This document shows positions 1 to 13,000 of a stretch of 64,000 nucleotides of DNA, one piece after another; the stretch's first letter is position 1; every line of letters starts with the position of its first letter. The stretch covers positions 541,235-605,234 of the forward strand of contig CAADRB010000012.1 in assembly GCA_900708905.1 (NCBI GenBank), in the 5' to 3' direction. The DNA is from Hymenolepis diminuta. Lineage: Eukaryota; Platyhelminthes; Cestoda; Cyclophyllidea; Hymenolepididae. The notes beneath the pieces are model-generated. The model did not search any database, was not told where the DNA came from, and saw nothing but the letters and a program-made list of their open reading frames with translations. Position numbers and translations under genes: made by a program.

Positions 1-2004
1 TTCTTTCGAGTTCGACCTTTAATATAAGGGTAATAACCCTAAATAATTATGAAATTTACTCTGCACTGGTGGCCTGAAAGTCACATTAGTCTCTATTTCT
101 TGTATTTATGCTTCTTTTACCAGTTTATTTAGTATAAATGGCACATGATAAAAATTGAAAGTGTTTTATTTGCGTGTGACTACATTTTAAATCTTAATTA
201 CATTAAAATTAAACTTCACGCTTATAAAGTAGTGTTTTATTGCTAAAATCCAATTAAATTGTCAATGTGGTTTTAATTTTTACTCCATTTTAATATATAA
301 AAGACGGTAGTACTATCTGAAATCGCCGTCATTCATGTCACGTGATTTGAATAGATAGACTACTGAACTATTTAAACAGAAAAATTTATTTTGGCTGTTT
401 CTGTTAGATTCAATCAAAATTGATTATGCAGAATATAAAAAAGCTTAGGTCAAGGCCATTTATATAACTTTCACGGAAGAATTTTCATACGTTTAAGTAT
501 ATTTCATTTTACAACGTTTAAAATGTTTTTAAAATCAGACAACATAAACATTTTGGCACTCTTGTTTAAGTGTGATAAACCGCTTCAGAACTGTATTAGA
601 TTATATATTTTTATAATACAGCATTTTCAATGCGTGATTCTGAATATTTCATACGAATCTCATTGAAAATTGCTCATTATTTTAAACTTATTAAAATTTA
701 TACATAAGTAAAGTCTGTCAATTTTGAATCCAATTTCTAACTGATGAGAATTTCCGAAATTGATTAAAGAGTCGATAAATTCAGGGAAAAATGATACTTA
801 TAGCATTTTTTCGCTAATATGGAGATCTCAAGATCAAAACGTTTCACTTTTACCTTCCCAGACTTCCTGTAAATACTATGCTGAAAAAAACGTACAACTG
901 ACCACATTGTATCCTTAATGCAACTTCAGACTAAAATGAACTTATATTGTCATTAATCACAAATAAACCTGAGTTGACTGATTTGATTTATAGATATCCT
1001 CTTTAAATTAAATGAGCTTTAAGGCTAACAGATGAAACGGTCTTTCTCGTGGACCAAAGAACAAGAGTGGATCGAGAAGGAAGGATGAGAGAGTATGATG
1101 AGAAGTGCTGGGAGGCACGTCATATCTGCATGCATGAAAGCGAAATGGCGAAATAAAAAGTTGACGGGTTTGACCTAGTTTATATGCTCTCAGTGTCTAG
1201 TCACCTCAGTGAGCATACTAAAAACTAAGTAGTATTATACTCCGGAATAATAGCAAACAAGAGTTCTATTATATACAATACTGAGGGCATAGTTTTAAGG
1301 TAACCGACGAAAGTCTGGTACAAAGCTTTATTACAATAATAATGTTTAGAAAACGACCAAGAAGAATTATGTTACGCACGTGAGTAAACAATCGTGACTC
1401 CACATTCATGATTTTATACCTGACATTATTCCAAAGCTGAGTGCCAGCGACTGGTTTTTACTTCATATTATTCTGTCACGAAATCGCAAATTTATTATCT
1501 TTCCGCACATTAATAAAATAGTCATTTGTTTTATGACCATGCGATTAATGCTGCATCCAATTCCATAGGAGTTTGAAAATGATCTAAATTAGTTAAAGTT
1601 GAATACTTTATATTTAAAATTATTATCCTTAATAATAGTAACAATGGCTTTATGCACTTTGCCTTTTCCCAAACCATTGAGTTTTAAATCCATTTATTTT
1701 CTGATGTTATGAAGCATATGTTTGATGATGCAGCTAAGAAATAACAGAAGATTTTCCCCTAGTTTGGGCATTTTCGTGTGACCCTTTGTTTAAAAGCCTA
1801 CTTTAGGAGTTTTAAAGTTATTAATGAAATATTTTTCTTATTAAAATAATTTCTTCTTGATTTCCTGCAATTGTTCTAACTATGATCTACCTAGAATGCC
1901 TGCCAGCTAAATAAGACATCTGTTAGCAAGGAATTTACTGTCGGAAACAATGAATCGAACATCTTTAAAAATTGTATCAATAAGTATTTTTACTCTCAAT
2001 TGTA
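1..2004. other. non-coding stretch upstream of the first exon
   Basis: AT-rich sequence with no open frame of useful length on either strand. It is probably intron of the plus-strand gene whose exon begins near 2005, because that exon opens inside a hydrophobic segment and so cannot be the first exon of its gene. I saw no repeat, RNA gene or promoter signal. Confidence 0.5.
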
Positions 2005-2667
2005 GTAGTAGCATTTGTGCCAGCTGTTCTGCTCTGTGCTCTTGTTCGAATCTGCTCTCAACGTCGTCAACTTGATTTCGCTACAGTTGACGGCGATCTA
2101 CGTGCACTTGAAGCACACGACGGCGCAGCATTCGGTCAAGCCTGTCGTCTCCAACGTCCACACAGCCTCCCTGCATTTGAAAACGCCGTCGCTAAGAAAA
2201 ACCTTGCTCGCGGTCGAAATTTCCTTGCATTCGCTCTTCGTCGTTCTCGGTCGACAGAAGATGTTCTACCCTACCCTTCTAGTGGCCCTAACAATATTCC
2301 TCTCAAGCCCCTAAAAATAGTTGAAACTGTAGAAAACCCCCTAGCTACAAGAAATTATTCCCATCTTCTTCTGACGGAAGATGCAATTCGAGAAGGCAAG
2401 GAGGCAGAGAAGCGGGAAAGTCGTAATTTCCATCTAGCTCCGGTAGTTAGAAAGAATCGAGGTAGTGCTGTGAATAGAATGATCATGTCATGTTGGAGTG
2501 GAGACTTTTCCATAAGCTCCACCAGCTCGTCTACATCAAATTCGCCAATGAATCGACAAGTCGTGGCCATGGAGGAGGGAGATGGTGATTGTGATGTTTG
2601 TCGACAGTTGAGAGAATCGGTTCTCATAATGAAAAACAATGAAGAACATGGTGAAAATAATATTCAG
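2005..2667 (+). CDS. internal exon of an unrecognised, probably single-pass membrane protein
   Basis: A frame of about 220 codons is open here, too long to be chance at this base composition. The exon opens with a run of Val/Ala/Phe/Leu residues (VVVAFVPAVLLCALV) followed directly by a basic stretch (RICSQRR). That is how the last half of a membrane helix and its cytoplasmic anchor look. The rest is hydrophilic: a Leu/Ala/Arg-rich part, then a Ser/Thr-rich part (SISSTSSSTSNSP) and acidic residues (MEEGDGDCDVC). The right border is a donor (CAG/GTTTGT) in phase 0. The left acceptor is one of three adjacent AGs at 2004-2011. It joins in frame to the exon at 4301. I infer the start of the cytoplasmic tail of a type I membrane protein such as a cadherin or other adhesion receptor. 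I do not recognise the family. Confidence 0.6.
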
Positions 2668-4300
2668 GTTTGTTTTTCATAAAGCATTTGTACTTAATAT
2701 ATTGTTTTTACATGTATTTAATTAACCGATTACAAGCCGAGTTAATTGGAATTATATTTAGGAGAGCACTTCTCTTTTCCACAAAATTTAATATTAATTG
2801 ATTGGTTGATCTCTTTGATATTAATCTTGCAAATCCACGAATTTTAATTTGTCAATTAGACAGCAGAACCTAATTTAGGATTAATTTAAGCATGAGATTA
2901 TCAAAATATTGACCTATTTAGAGTATATATTAAGTGCCACCTCAATTAACAGGTATAACAGTTAAGTGCCAGCCAAATGACATCACGATTCGTATATTAT
3001 TTTCAATACTGAACAAACGAGTTCAATGTGAAACTTGATGTAGTTACCATTTTTCGCCGAAGTGGTGTAAAATAAATAAAGTAAATAAATATAAAGTTCG
3101 ATTGATTTAGCCTATTCTGTTTGGACAGTATTTTTGCTTGCATTTTTGCTGAAGCTTCCAATTCGGGTATGAGTGGGCATACTTTTAGATTGGGGTACAA
3201 GATATCTGACGATGAATTGTGGGATGAGGGATTGAAATTTTTACGTTTACTCAATGTTCCATTCACCTCAGTTTGGCATTCTCAAACTCGATATTTAATA
3301 TTAGAGCAGTCTATATCGAGATACGCAGTTTTCAAATTTTCTCAACTTATTTTATGTAACTTATAGGACATCTTTTTTTATATAACAATAATTACATTTA
3401 GCTAGAAATGAATATCATTCCGGCATGCCAATAGATTTGTTTTCACAAGGATTTTCTTCTTACTTCATTCCTTAGTGATATCCAGTATGTCTAGGAGCCC
3501 AAATTTCATCATGTGCGATAAGATTAACAATGTCATTAATCATACTGTCTATTTTTATCAGAAAATGTTTGCATACTCTCTGACGGTTATAGCCCTTATC
3601 TTTCAATTACTTATGTAATACTAGTCGTATTTATTATCAGCTTATAAAGCAGTTGGTAAGTCTCTAATTACAAAAATGTGATTGACACAAGCACCAAGCC
3701 TCTTAAACTTTGGAAGTTCCAATTGTAGGCTAGGTTGGTTTAAAATGAATTTTGGGATGTAAAATCAAACACATTTAAAGAGTGCCAAACTTTGTTCAGG
3801 AACAACGACGGCCATTCTTGACTAAGCAGTAACTAATCCCTACGGTTACAAATTGCTCAAACCTGGAAGATCCTAAGAACAGATCTCCTTAACTCATGAC
3901 TACAGCCCTTTATATATCAAAGAAAATCTTCCAATTTTAAGTTATTTTCCATGCATTCATAACATTGAGAGTCATGTTTTCCAACTTGCATTCGAATAAG
4001 AAATTGATATATCGCTTCTTTTCGACCAATTAAATAGAGGATTAGTGAACTTGAAATTTTATTAGATGTCAAGGCTTTGCATTTTTTCTCCTTCTCCATC
4101 ATATAATACCTGAAAAAATGACGAGAACATAGAGGAAGGTGTAAGCTTAGTGAATCGGATATGCAGATGTTTCTTCAAAAAGGGAATATTTTATTTGGGT
4201 CGAGATAATTACTTATCAGCGTACATTCTCGGCGTATTTGACCGCGATTCATTTCACTTATGAAATAGGTGGCACAATTAATCGTATTTTATCTTTACAG

Positions 4301-4559
4301 TCTAATGGGAGTCACAGTCTCGGATCAGGTGCTTCAACCCCATCCACCACCTCTACAAGTGGATTTGGACAACAGAGTATGTCACTTGAGAAGCCTTTGA
4401 AGACTTCTGCCACTCCTAGTGACTCAAACACATCTAAAACAACAGTCGAATTCCCCCAAAATGGCATCGAGATGATTGCCACAAAAACACCTGTCAGAAC
4501 GTCTAAAGATCCACTTCTTGATCCTTTGAAGGATCGGTCTGGGCAGTATGACAATCCCA
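4301..4559 (+). CDS. second tail exon of the same gene, Ser/Thr-rich
   Basis: The acceptor (TTTACAG/TCT) starts a phase-0 exon, matching the phase-0 donor at 2667. It encodes 86 codons of low-complexity Ser/Thr/Gly/Pro sequence (for example SGASTPSTTSTSGFG), then a Lys/Asp-rich part ending QYDNP. The donor is GTGAGT with one coding base left over. The composition is typical of an unstructured cytoplasmic tail. No domain is recognised. An opposite-strand open frame over the same bases is a shadow. Confidence 0.6.
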
Positions 4560-4642
4560 GTGAGTATTCTTTACTTATTATATAGATATCGTAATATATT
4601 TTTTATCGACATGTTTAGTACTACTCAATTATTGTGCATTCG

Positions 4643-4671
<29 letters not shown>
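4643..4671. repeat. (TA)n microsatellite
   Basis: An uninterrupted TA dinucleotide tract of about 14 units in the intron between the exons ending at 4559 and starting at 4821. Confidence 0.9.
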
Positions 4672-4675
<4 letters not shown>

Positions 4676-4820
4676 GTGCTTATTAACCCTTAAAAAGATA
4701 CCAAATTAAACAACACCACTTTAAGGTCATTGATATCTAAGATCAAGAGACTTCATCTAAACCATTACTCTCTGTAAGCATCTCTTTAACGTTCGGTTTC
4801 TCTTTCTCCCCAAATTTCAG

Positions 4821-5029
4821 TTTTGGAATCATTTTCAGTTTCCTCAGACATATTATACATTGTTAAACCCAGCGTGATTAAGCCAATCCAAATAAGGACT
4901 TATGGTCATTTTAAAATATTGATCTTACAATTATCTTCCCATTTTCCTTTTATTATTCAGTTTCTTTCAATAATTAATTTTTATGTCTTATGGGCGCCGC
5001 ATAGTATGTCTAAGTCAAGAACAAGCTAA
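4821..5029 (+). CDS. possible terminal exon of the plus-strand gene
   Basis: A good acceptor (pyrimidine tract, then TTTCAG) begins a segment that completes the one-base phase left at 4559 and stays open for 69 codons to a stop at 5027-5029. The first half (LESFSVSSDILYIVKPS) is protein-like. The second half is AT-driven and hydrophobic, so the true exon may end earlier or be spliced onward. A rival 3' end is the frame at 5085-5303, which has a Ser/Arg-rich C-terminus and a polyadenylation signal just after it. Confidence 0.3.
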
Positions 5030-5084
5030 ATACAGGAAGAGACGTCTGCAAAGTGTAGAACTACATTTAATTAAAAAAGTTTAA

Positions 5085-5303
5085 TTGCACGAAACGTTTA
5101 ACTATGTAAAAATGACAATGTGGGGATATAAATTTATTGAGGTCACTGAGCTCTTCGAAAATGGATTAGCTGAAGTGATCTCATTGAATAAAGACATCTC
5201 ATTAGGTACAAAGGGAAGCAGCAGGGGAACGAATAGGGGGAAATCGTCACAGCAGGATTTCTCAGATAAGGACAGTTGGGTTGGGACACGTCGGAAATCT
5301 TAA
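5085..5303 (+). CDS. possible alternative 3' exon, Ser/Gly/Arg-rich
   Basis: About 70 open codons ending in a hydrophilic tail (SLGTKGSSRGTNRGKSSQ, last residues TRRKS) and a stop. The AATAAA hexamer at 5314-5319 could be its polyadenylation signal. The composition resembles the upstream tail exons. However, I found no acceptor in the right phase to join it to 4559 or to an internal donor, so its membership is unproven and it may be a chance frame. Confidence 0.2.
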   Translation: MHETFNYVKMTMWGYKFIEVTELFENGLAEVISLNKDISLGTKGSSRGTNRGKSSQQDFSDKDSWVGTRRKS

Positions 5304-5313
5304 TTTCGTTTTT

Positions 5314-5319
5314 AATAAA
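5314..5319 (+). promoter_or_regulatory. candidate polyadenylation signal AATAAA
   Basis: The canonical hexamer lies just after the stop at 5303 and about 290 bp after the stop at 5029. It is the best nearby candidate for the 3' end of the plus-strand gene, but the hexamer is common in AT-rich DNA. Confidence 0.3.
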
Positions 5320-6948
5320 GGTGTGGAATTCCTCAAATTAGTATTATTAAAAAGTAATCTTGGATGTCTGATTCAGTAAAAACCGAATCTGATTTATTTT
5401 ATCTATTTTAAAAATCATCTTCTTTAACGATAAAGTTTTAACATATGCAAAATAAACTTCAGATTAATACCTCTGAACGTATATTTCGGAAAATTGTCGG
5501 ATCTGTGATTTGTTCATATCACTTGTCAGTAACTAGTGAACTGCAACTGTTTTGTTTGACGTTTTAATGGCAGTTTCCACAGTTGATTGATATCCTAGTG
5601 ATCCACCCTTCCTGAAGGCATATAAAAATCCCTTCATAAGTCTCACTTTTATTAAGACATATTTGGTAAAAGACTGCCACCCTTACCCTTACCGATTTAA
5701 CTAGGTAGTTTCTTCAAGATCCTCTACGTTTGAGTCAGCTAGAAAATTAGTAATCGAAGCTGAATGAAAGTGCATAGTTCATGATTTATCGAACAGTTGA
5801 AAAATGAAATGGTGTGATATGAAACGAAAATTAGAAAAGTAATTCTCCATTTTGACATGTTACTGTTCAGAAACCTTTTTTCATTAGCAACTAAGTTAAA
5901 ATTATCCAACTTGATTTTAATTTTGCGGCAATTTCAGTGAATAATTAAAAAAAATCTCTGTTATGTTATTTCTAATCGCACAAAATTAAAATTTGAAAAT
6001 TTTAGTGATGGGGTGAGAAATAGTTAAGTTCTAGCGAAGATACTACTGATGATAAGGGCATTATTAGTAAATAGTCTAATTGTGAAATAAAATGAAGTCA
6101 TGACATTAAACAGAGTGACGTCAGAGCTATACAAATAATTACTGGAGACAAGTCTTCCCCTACAATTTCTAATTACTCTTCCTCCTCCTTCTTGCTTTCC
6201 CCTCTCATTCGCTCCCACTTGTCCAATAAGCACATGGTTCTTCTTATCTCAGGGTCTTCTTGTTTGGAAAAGGCTGTTGTATTCTGTTAGCTTTTAGAAA
6301 GATCGTCGGTTTTCTAAAAAATTTCTGAGTCTATTTTGGAAGGACTCGTAAAGTAGTTTTACCGACCAGATTAATGGTACTCAACGTTCCAAATTACGAT
6401 CAATACTATCCAGAGTTCGAATTCCTAACTGAAATGTTAGAGTTTGTTATTTGAATGACGACTAGTTCCAATCTACAGTTCCGTATATGTTTGATCAGTC
6501 AATGAAATCGATAATCAAGTCATAACCATCTCGCCACATTTTCCCAATTGTCAGAGAACAATCAGTTCCCATTAGTTATGATTTTATGAATCTCAAATAA
6601 CACAGACCAAGGCCGAAATGCCTATACAATCTATCAAACTTCCTTATAAACATGAATCGGTGATTAGGAGTCATTCAGAGTTACAAAATTAGCAATGACA
6701 GCCAGGAAATTATATTCTTACCCGTTTTGAATATTACTCATTTATTTTTGTTATACGATGTAGTCAGTAAAATCTAGAATTGCAGTTGATCGTTAGTTTA
6801 AAATTATAAGAACCTCGTCCTTGGAGATCATTTTCAGGACCTTTGACTATTTCGAGATTTACAGTTACTCTTTTGTTTGCATGTATTTTCTCAGATCGCT
6901 CTGTCATAATATGGCGCCAGTACCTAATTATAAAATGTATATAATTTG
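5320..6948. other. intergenic, nothing seen
   Basis: AT-rich sequence between the 3' end of the plus-strand gene and an LTR-like candidate. The only open frames are short and have no protein-like composition. Confidence 0.5.
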
Positions 6949-7357
6949 TGAATGTTAGAAGCAAGCTTGAACCTAATCATATGCCCTCAGCAAAATCATC
7001 TCTACTCAAATGGCGCAAATTTGAGGTGAGAATAAATTTTTATCGACCTTCCGAAGTCGCCATGGTCTTATTCACGCAAACACAAAAAGTCGAGCGAGCG
7101 TTGCCTTTGATTGGCCAAATCCAAGCTAAACAAATCTCGTCCTCCATTGGTTGGCTGGTGATATTTGAGGGGATAGGTAGAAGGTGGGTAGATGGCTAGG
7201 TGTTGGCTAATCAGCCATCAACAAAGACAACTTACCTGGCTGACGAAAATAGCTTTCTTTGCGGCAGAGAGAAATAAAATTCATCTAGGAGCTTAAAAAG
7301 AAGTCCAGTAAAATGACTAAATTGAGCCTATTCTCACTTCTGTTTTCGGTCGCCACA
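6949..7357 (+). mobile_element. LTR-like candidate flanked by a 4-bp duplication (TTTG)
   Basis: A GC-richer block of 409 bp that starts TGAATG and ends GGTCGCCACA, with TTTG directly on both sides (6945-6948 and 7358-7361). It contains CCAAT-type motifs (ATTGGCCAAAT, CATTGGTTGG) and an AATAAA about 80 bp from the right end, an arrangement typical of a promoter-carrying long terminal repeat. The last ten bases are identical to the end of the repeat at 27295-27680, although the interiors differ. The left boundary was chosen because it gives the duplication, so it is not independent evidence. Confidence 0.35.
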
Positions 7358-9787
7358 TTTGAAGTAACTACAGACGTGAACAAAAGTAAGACTAATTTTG
7401 AAACAGAAAGGAATCACAGGATGAGATCCGATCAGTATCACTAAGTGACTTATTTGTCTGTCTCGGTAGCAAAATGACTATTAAGCTGCAAAATTAATTT
7501 CTGTGCAATTAACGAATGTACGCATTTTTGACAGTCATGGATTAGAAATTCATTTAATTAATAACTTCTTCAGATAATTACTTAATTGAAGGGTAAAATG
7601 AAGCCATTTGACGACTTAAAGTCAAAACAACCTTGCGTGCATGAAAGAATACGAAAACTGTTTTAGAGGTGGAGCGCTCCAACTTACTTTTGCCAGATAT
7701 TTCTGCACGTAATCTTAGTATCTGATTTTGACCATGAGATAAATTTATAAAAATGCTTTTATTTTATTACTTATATACACTATGTTGCATTTGCTTTCTA
7801 AAACATTTTATTTACAATAGTCCTACTAATTTATTTTTAAAATCAATAAAATATTTACCGCGATAGTTAATTATTTCTTTCCAATACTACTACAGTATTA
7901 AGCTGCCGACGTAGGTCCTGAGATTTTCAAACATGACCAAACCCAATGTATTGGAATGTAAAAGTTAGAAGAGCAAATGAATACGCCTATTCAGTTACAT
8001 TAGTCTTGATGTTTCTTTAAAATATTTTTACCGGCTAACTCCTTAGCGTAAGAGGAATCATTTGAGACAAAAACCGTGTTCAAAATGTACGGCAGGGTGT
8101 ATTAAGCTTATCAATTTGAGAAGTTGCTTTAGATGTAATGAGAGGCCCTTCAAGCTTGACTTCATTCCACAGAGTTGATACATACTTAGACGGTGTTGAT
8201 TAGAAAAGTCTCAAACCAAGAGAAAGCAATAAATCGAGGTGAATAAATGAGTAGCAAGCAATATTGCAGAAGGCAGGTTAATTAGCTGTCATCCCCAAAT
8301 CGGATAATAAATGTAATGGGAAAGTATCCTCGAGGGATATTTGAACTGAAATATATTTATTTCTGAACACTGCAGAAAGATAAAAGTAACAAATTCCAGA
8401 ATGTAGCTGAAAATACTCCTTAACCTGAGCTGAGTAGTGAACCTGTGAAAAGTCTAAATTTAAAATTTCCATTCCCGTCTTTCTGTAATTAAAATAATGT
8501 CTGATTAGTAATAATTATAGTTATAATAAACGACAAAAAAGCTGACTAATCACTCTTTAATTGTGCTGTTTTAAATCCGAGTCAATAAGTTGATCTTTCG
8601 AATGACAACTGGAATTATATTATTCAAAAGTAACTGAAAATTTACTAATTTTCGACATATTACTTAATATAATTATATACACAGTGCAGTAGGCGCATTG
8701 ACATTTCGGAAAAATTATAAACACCCACATTTTGATTTTTTCTAAGTTAATTAATTCTTCCATTTTTTTCGTCCCTCTAGTTCAACCTGCCAACTCGGAT
8801 CACGAGCAAGTAACATGACTCGAAGTGATAAGCAAATCGTTTACCCCAGTAAAACTAGAGTTCAAACAACTTCGAACAGCTTCTACTAAACTTCTTCATT
8901 CTTACGCATTCATCTCTTGCTCATCCGAATTCCACCTCTCCCCCAACTAAACACTTTATGTTTAGACAACCCCCCACCCATCCTGCTAACGCCTATTTTG
9001 AAACAAGCATCAAGCTGACAATTTGCTTTATTTCATGAACCCCCAACCCTGATCCCCTTATGGGCATTTTCCACTCTATTCGCAATAAGTCAAGTATAGA
9101 AAGTAAATTTGATCCTACAGTCATAAACTGGAAGTACTTTTTATTATAATTAATGGAAATCTGGTAAAAAACTTCGTGAACTATTTGAGGGAAAATTTCA
9201 ATACACTGGATATGGGTAGAGAAAAAGATTTCCAGAAACCGTACACACTGATGCTATTCTCAGTAGCCAACGTCAACTAGTGTAGTTGACCGCCCGCGTC
9301 AATATATGTGCAACGATGATTATCGACCAGTCCGATTTAACAGAAGTATGTGTTGACCCCTGTGTCACTAACTCACAAAGGAGAATAGAATTATACTTAA
9401 AAGATTATAACGAACACGATAGCGCATTTGTATAACAGAATATAACAATAATTCTCATAATAGTATAGCAAAAATTGGGAGAAATCGATTAAATGGAGAT
9501 AAGGAAAAACGGTTTCAACCAGTAAGAAATTGAAAAGAACTCATCTGCTTCTAATGACTGAATATTAGCTACTAATCGGACTTTACATCACCACACACGT
9601 GAAACCTATTAAAATCAAGCACTTTAATTCATCTGACTAGATGAAAAAGGACAAAATTTATGACAAAGACGAACCGTCTTGAATTTGCAGGATATTATAT
9701 TGATTAGTTCTTTATTGATATCATTACAAGAAGAGAAAAGAAAGAAGTAACCTTTAAAAGCTGATTATGAGCTTTTCAACTTTTGTA
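7358..9787. other. intergenic, nothing seen
   Basis: AT-rich sequence downstream of otopetrin gene A. I saw no gene, repeat or RNA. It probably includes the 3' untranslated region of gene A next to 9788. Confidence 0.5.
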
Positions 9788-10087
9788 TTAATAGTTCGTC
9801 TTTGTGTTGTAAACATTAGACCAGGCATCAGCTAGACAGATAGACGAATGAAATCGAAAGAAAATAAGCAGTGGCAAAGAGAGTCGAGTGATTATTTTCC
9901 AAGCGAAGGGTGAATAGTACTTTTGATGAATTGGATGATTTTCAGCGTGTTTTAATTCAAACACATTCACAATCCACATGGCTAAATTTAGTATGAGTAG
10001 AAATGTGATGATGGCTCGACCTGGCTTCTTTGATACTTGATCCAAATTGGCAGCCTGACGTCGTGATGCCTCCAGAATTAAGAATAC
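9788..10087 (-). CDS. otopetrin A, exon 10 (last; TM10 end, TM11, TM12)
   Basis: The acceptor (TAACAG/GTA) is in phase 0. It encodes VFLILEASRRQAAN, the KPGR motif, the TFLLILNLAMWIVNVFEL helix and the final helix containing FRFHSSICLADAW, then NTKTNY and a stop. This is the most conserved part of otopetrins and matches gene B exon 10 at most positions. Confidence 0.93.
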   Translation of the reverse strand, partial: VFLILEASRRQAANLDQVSKKPGRAIITFLLILNLAMWIVNVFELKHAENHPIHQKYYSPFAWKIITRLSLPLLIFFRFHSSICLADAWSNVYNTKTNY

Positions 10088-13000
10088 CTGTTAGTAAAGA
10101 GTACAAATTGGCTAATTAAAGTGAATGGATGCAAAGATTATCATAATTAGTCTGTTTTAATCTAAGACGGATGCTGGTAAGAACTTACTTTTAATAGACT
10201 TAGAAATTAACTGCATTTTATTATTGCAACTTTGTGAAGCCAGTTCAAGTTATTAACTTTATCGCCGTTTTTATTGTGTTCTTAAACTCCGTAAATTTAA
10301 AAATAAACAGTGTCACTTGTTTTCTTATTATGAGGTTTGTCGATTTCTCAATGATAATTTAGTCCCATTTTCTATATCATTCATGAAAGATTATTCTCAA
10401 AACTGCATTCATACGATGCTGTTTGAGTATTTTTTAAAATGTAATCTACAAGAATGTTAATTCAAAATACGTAAAATCTGTGCTAATTTCATTTGATATG
10501 TTACTGTAAAACCATTTTGTGAATTTGTACTTATCAGGGAGTGGTCGCATTCTTTTGTGAAGAAAATGGCTCGTCACCGCCGAATCAGTCTTGGTGCTTT
10601 GCCTTATTCTCTTAAAGTTGAAATAATTGCAGTTTACAAAGAAACTGAAACAGTCGCCGTCTCATGGGTTTCAGCCTAGAAGGAGGAACTGAAAGCATCT
10701 ATGTTTTAGCCACGATCGCTCAACTTTTCATTTCGTAAGTGGGTGCTCTTGGCCACAAGTTGGAAAGAAAATACAACAAACTTTTATTTGTTGAAGTCAA
10801 TTCAATCAATTACTTTTGACCCGCTAATTATAATTCCCTTTACTGTGAACCATTTTCAGCAGTATATTTAATTATACAAGTCACCGAATCTCAAAGAACA
10901 CTGAATACCTAAGAAAATTTCTCTATTTTTCCCAAATAATATACTATTTTGTGAAAGTAAATTAGCAAATGCATAAAGTTATACATTGCATATAGGGTTT
11001 GAGACGTTAGATTTTTATGTATTTAGTTTCGCCAAATCAGTAATCATTCATGTTCATACCCTAACTACGACCCGTTTTAAGAGAATTTTACTTTAGGTGA
11101 GGGATAATCTCATATTGCTTTCAGAATAATAATACCGCGCTCTAAAATCTAAATGTTGAAAACTCGAAAGTGAAAACTTATATCAAACCAACCTGAATTA
11201 TTGCCTGGGACATTTCCATCACCGATTTTCCTACAAACAATCCAATTTCCTTCGATTCGCCAACCATTTCAGCGGCAGGAATAAGTAGAAACATGTCATA
11301 GAACAGCGTGCCTACTAGCCCGACCATGAGTAAATTGATATCAAAAACATCACTTTCCGAAAAATACCTCATGCCCAAATCACGAAGTTGGAAAAACCCC
11401 ATGGCTGAAGTTAAGATGCCGATCACAAGAAGGGTGATATCGGTAAGTTGGTAAAGTGTTAGGGCCTCTTGATGATTATGATGCTGGAGATAAGTGTAGA
11501 AGAGGGTCAGAGCCACTACTGTTACCATTACGAGAAGAAGGCCAAAGAAGAGACCCTTGTGGGCACGCTGACAATGAACCTCCTTTGACCTATGGGGAAA
11601 AAATTTCCACCATTTTAAAATGTAGTGAAAATTAGAAAGAGGAAATGGTGATAAATTCGATGGATCGTATTGCCTTAAACGCATTGTTAGATACTAATTC
11701 TATACTAAGTTTTTGGAATAACTTCTCAGATTGTCTTATAAACATAAATTTAAAGTAACTGAACTACATGTTTATGTGTTCATATGAGCCTTAGCATAGG
11801 CATCTCAAATAGTTTATTACTTGCACAGAAATCGAACACACTTAGTCCTCTCCAGACATCCTCCCTTTTGCACCCTCTTTATAATGCCTAATAGAATCTT
11901 GTATAGGATAAAATCTTATTTGACTTGTCCTTTAAACAAGTCCTTACAGATAGGATTCTATAGCTAAGTTCAAACCCAAAAGTACCATTTTATTTATGCG
12001 GAGAAAAATCGATCTTCTGTATAAGAGAAGGTTTATGTTGCTAAAAGATCTGATGCAGACTTCTTTCATAAAAACTAATTAGATAAACATTACATTTTGA
12101 CAAAGAGTAGAATTATTCGTCCCTAATTGTACATTAGATGTTAATACTTACCTCTTGTACTGTATCTTGGCCTGTAATAACCGAATTTATTCTTATTGAA
12201 CTACAAAATTTCTAGTATATTAATACTATAACGGTTCAGGAACTATAAATATTGGGCGCCAGTGTCGTAGTAATCAACATATATACGTACGTCAATTCAG
12301 ACTTCGGCTAACCAAGAGTAATCAAATTGATTGAAAGGGTAACAGAGTGTGAGTTTCACAACAAAAAGACTCGAAGGCACCTCTCATGTGCCAAGGCAGA
12401 ATGCTAAAAAAGTGCTTTCAATCGGCGGACTTGAGGAACATCATCGGATCATATTTATTAGCCAAGAATAAATTTCATATAAAATCACATACATTTCAAC
12501 CTTTATTCGAGGTAAATTACCAATTGAAATTTTGGAAATCACCCAAAATGGGATGTCTGTTACTTCGACAACTGATGACTTGAACAGCATCATCTCTGGG
12601 TGTGGCAGTATCTTGTCTATGAAGGGTCTTCAAAACATCCTGTACATTCCCAATACGTTGAAGCATTTTGTAAAATATCGCCATGGCTATCAAGCTGTAC
12701 TCAACTCCACACGGAATGAGATAATGTGCGAAATGAGAAACTTGTGAAAAGCATTGAGCTGAAGGAAAATAAAATGAATATGTTTAAGAGTAGTATATTT
12801 TGTTTTTAATATTGGAAATAAATAGCATATCTGAAACTTCATTGTGTTTGCGCTTAAATCAATCAGTTACATAAAAATAAAGTGATATGGCCTAACTACT
12901 CATATTTCTGACTTGATAAACTTGCCTGGCCTCTAGATGGACTACCTGATTGTCATTCAGTCAGTCTAAATGTCTAGGTCAACTGATCTTCCCTCACTCT

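Noticed and set aside
12386..12747. Two overlapping plus-strand open frames of 65 and 71 codons
   Set aside because: They lie antisense to otopetrin A exon 8, whose minus-strand frame aligns with gene B and fits the splice phases.
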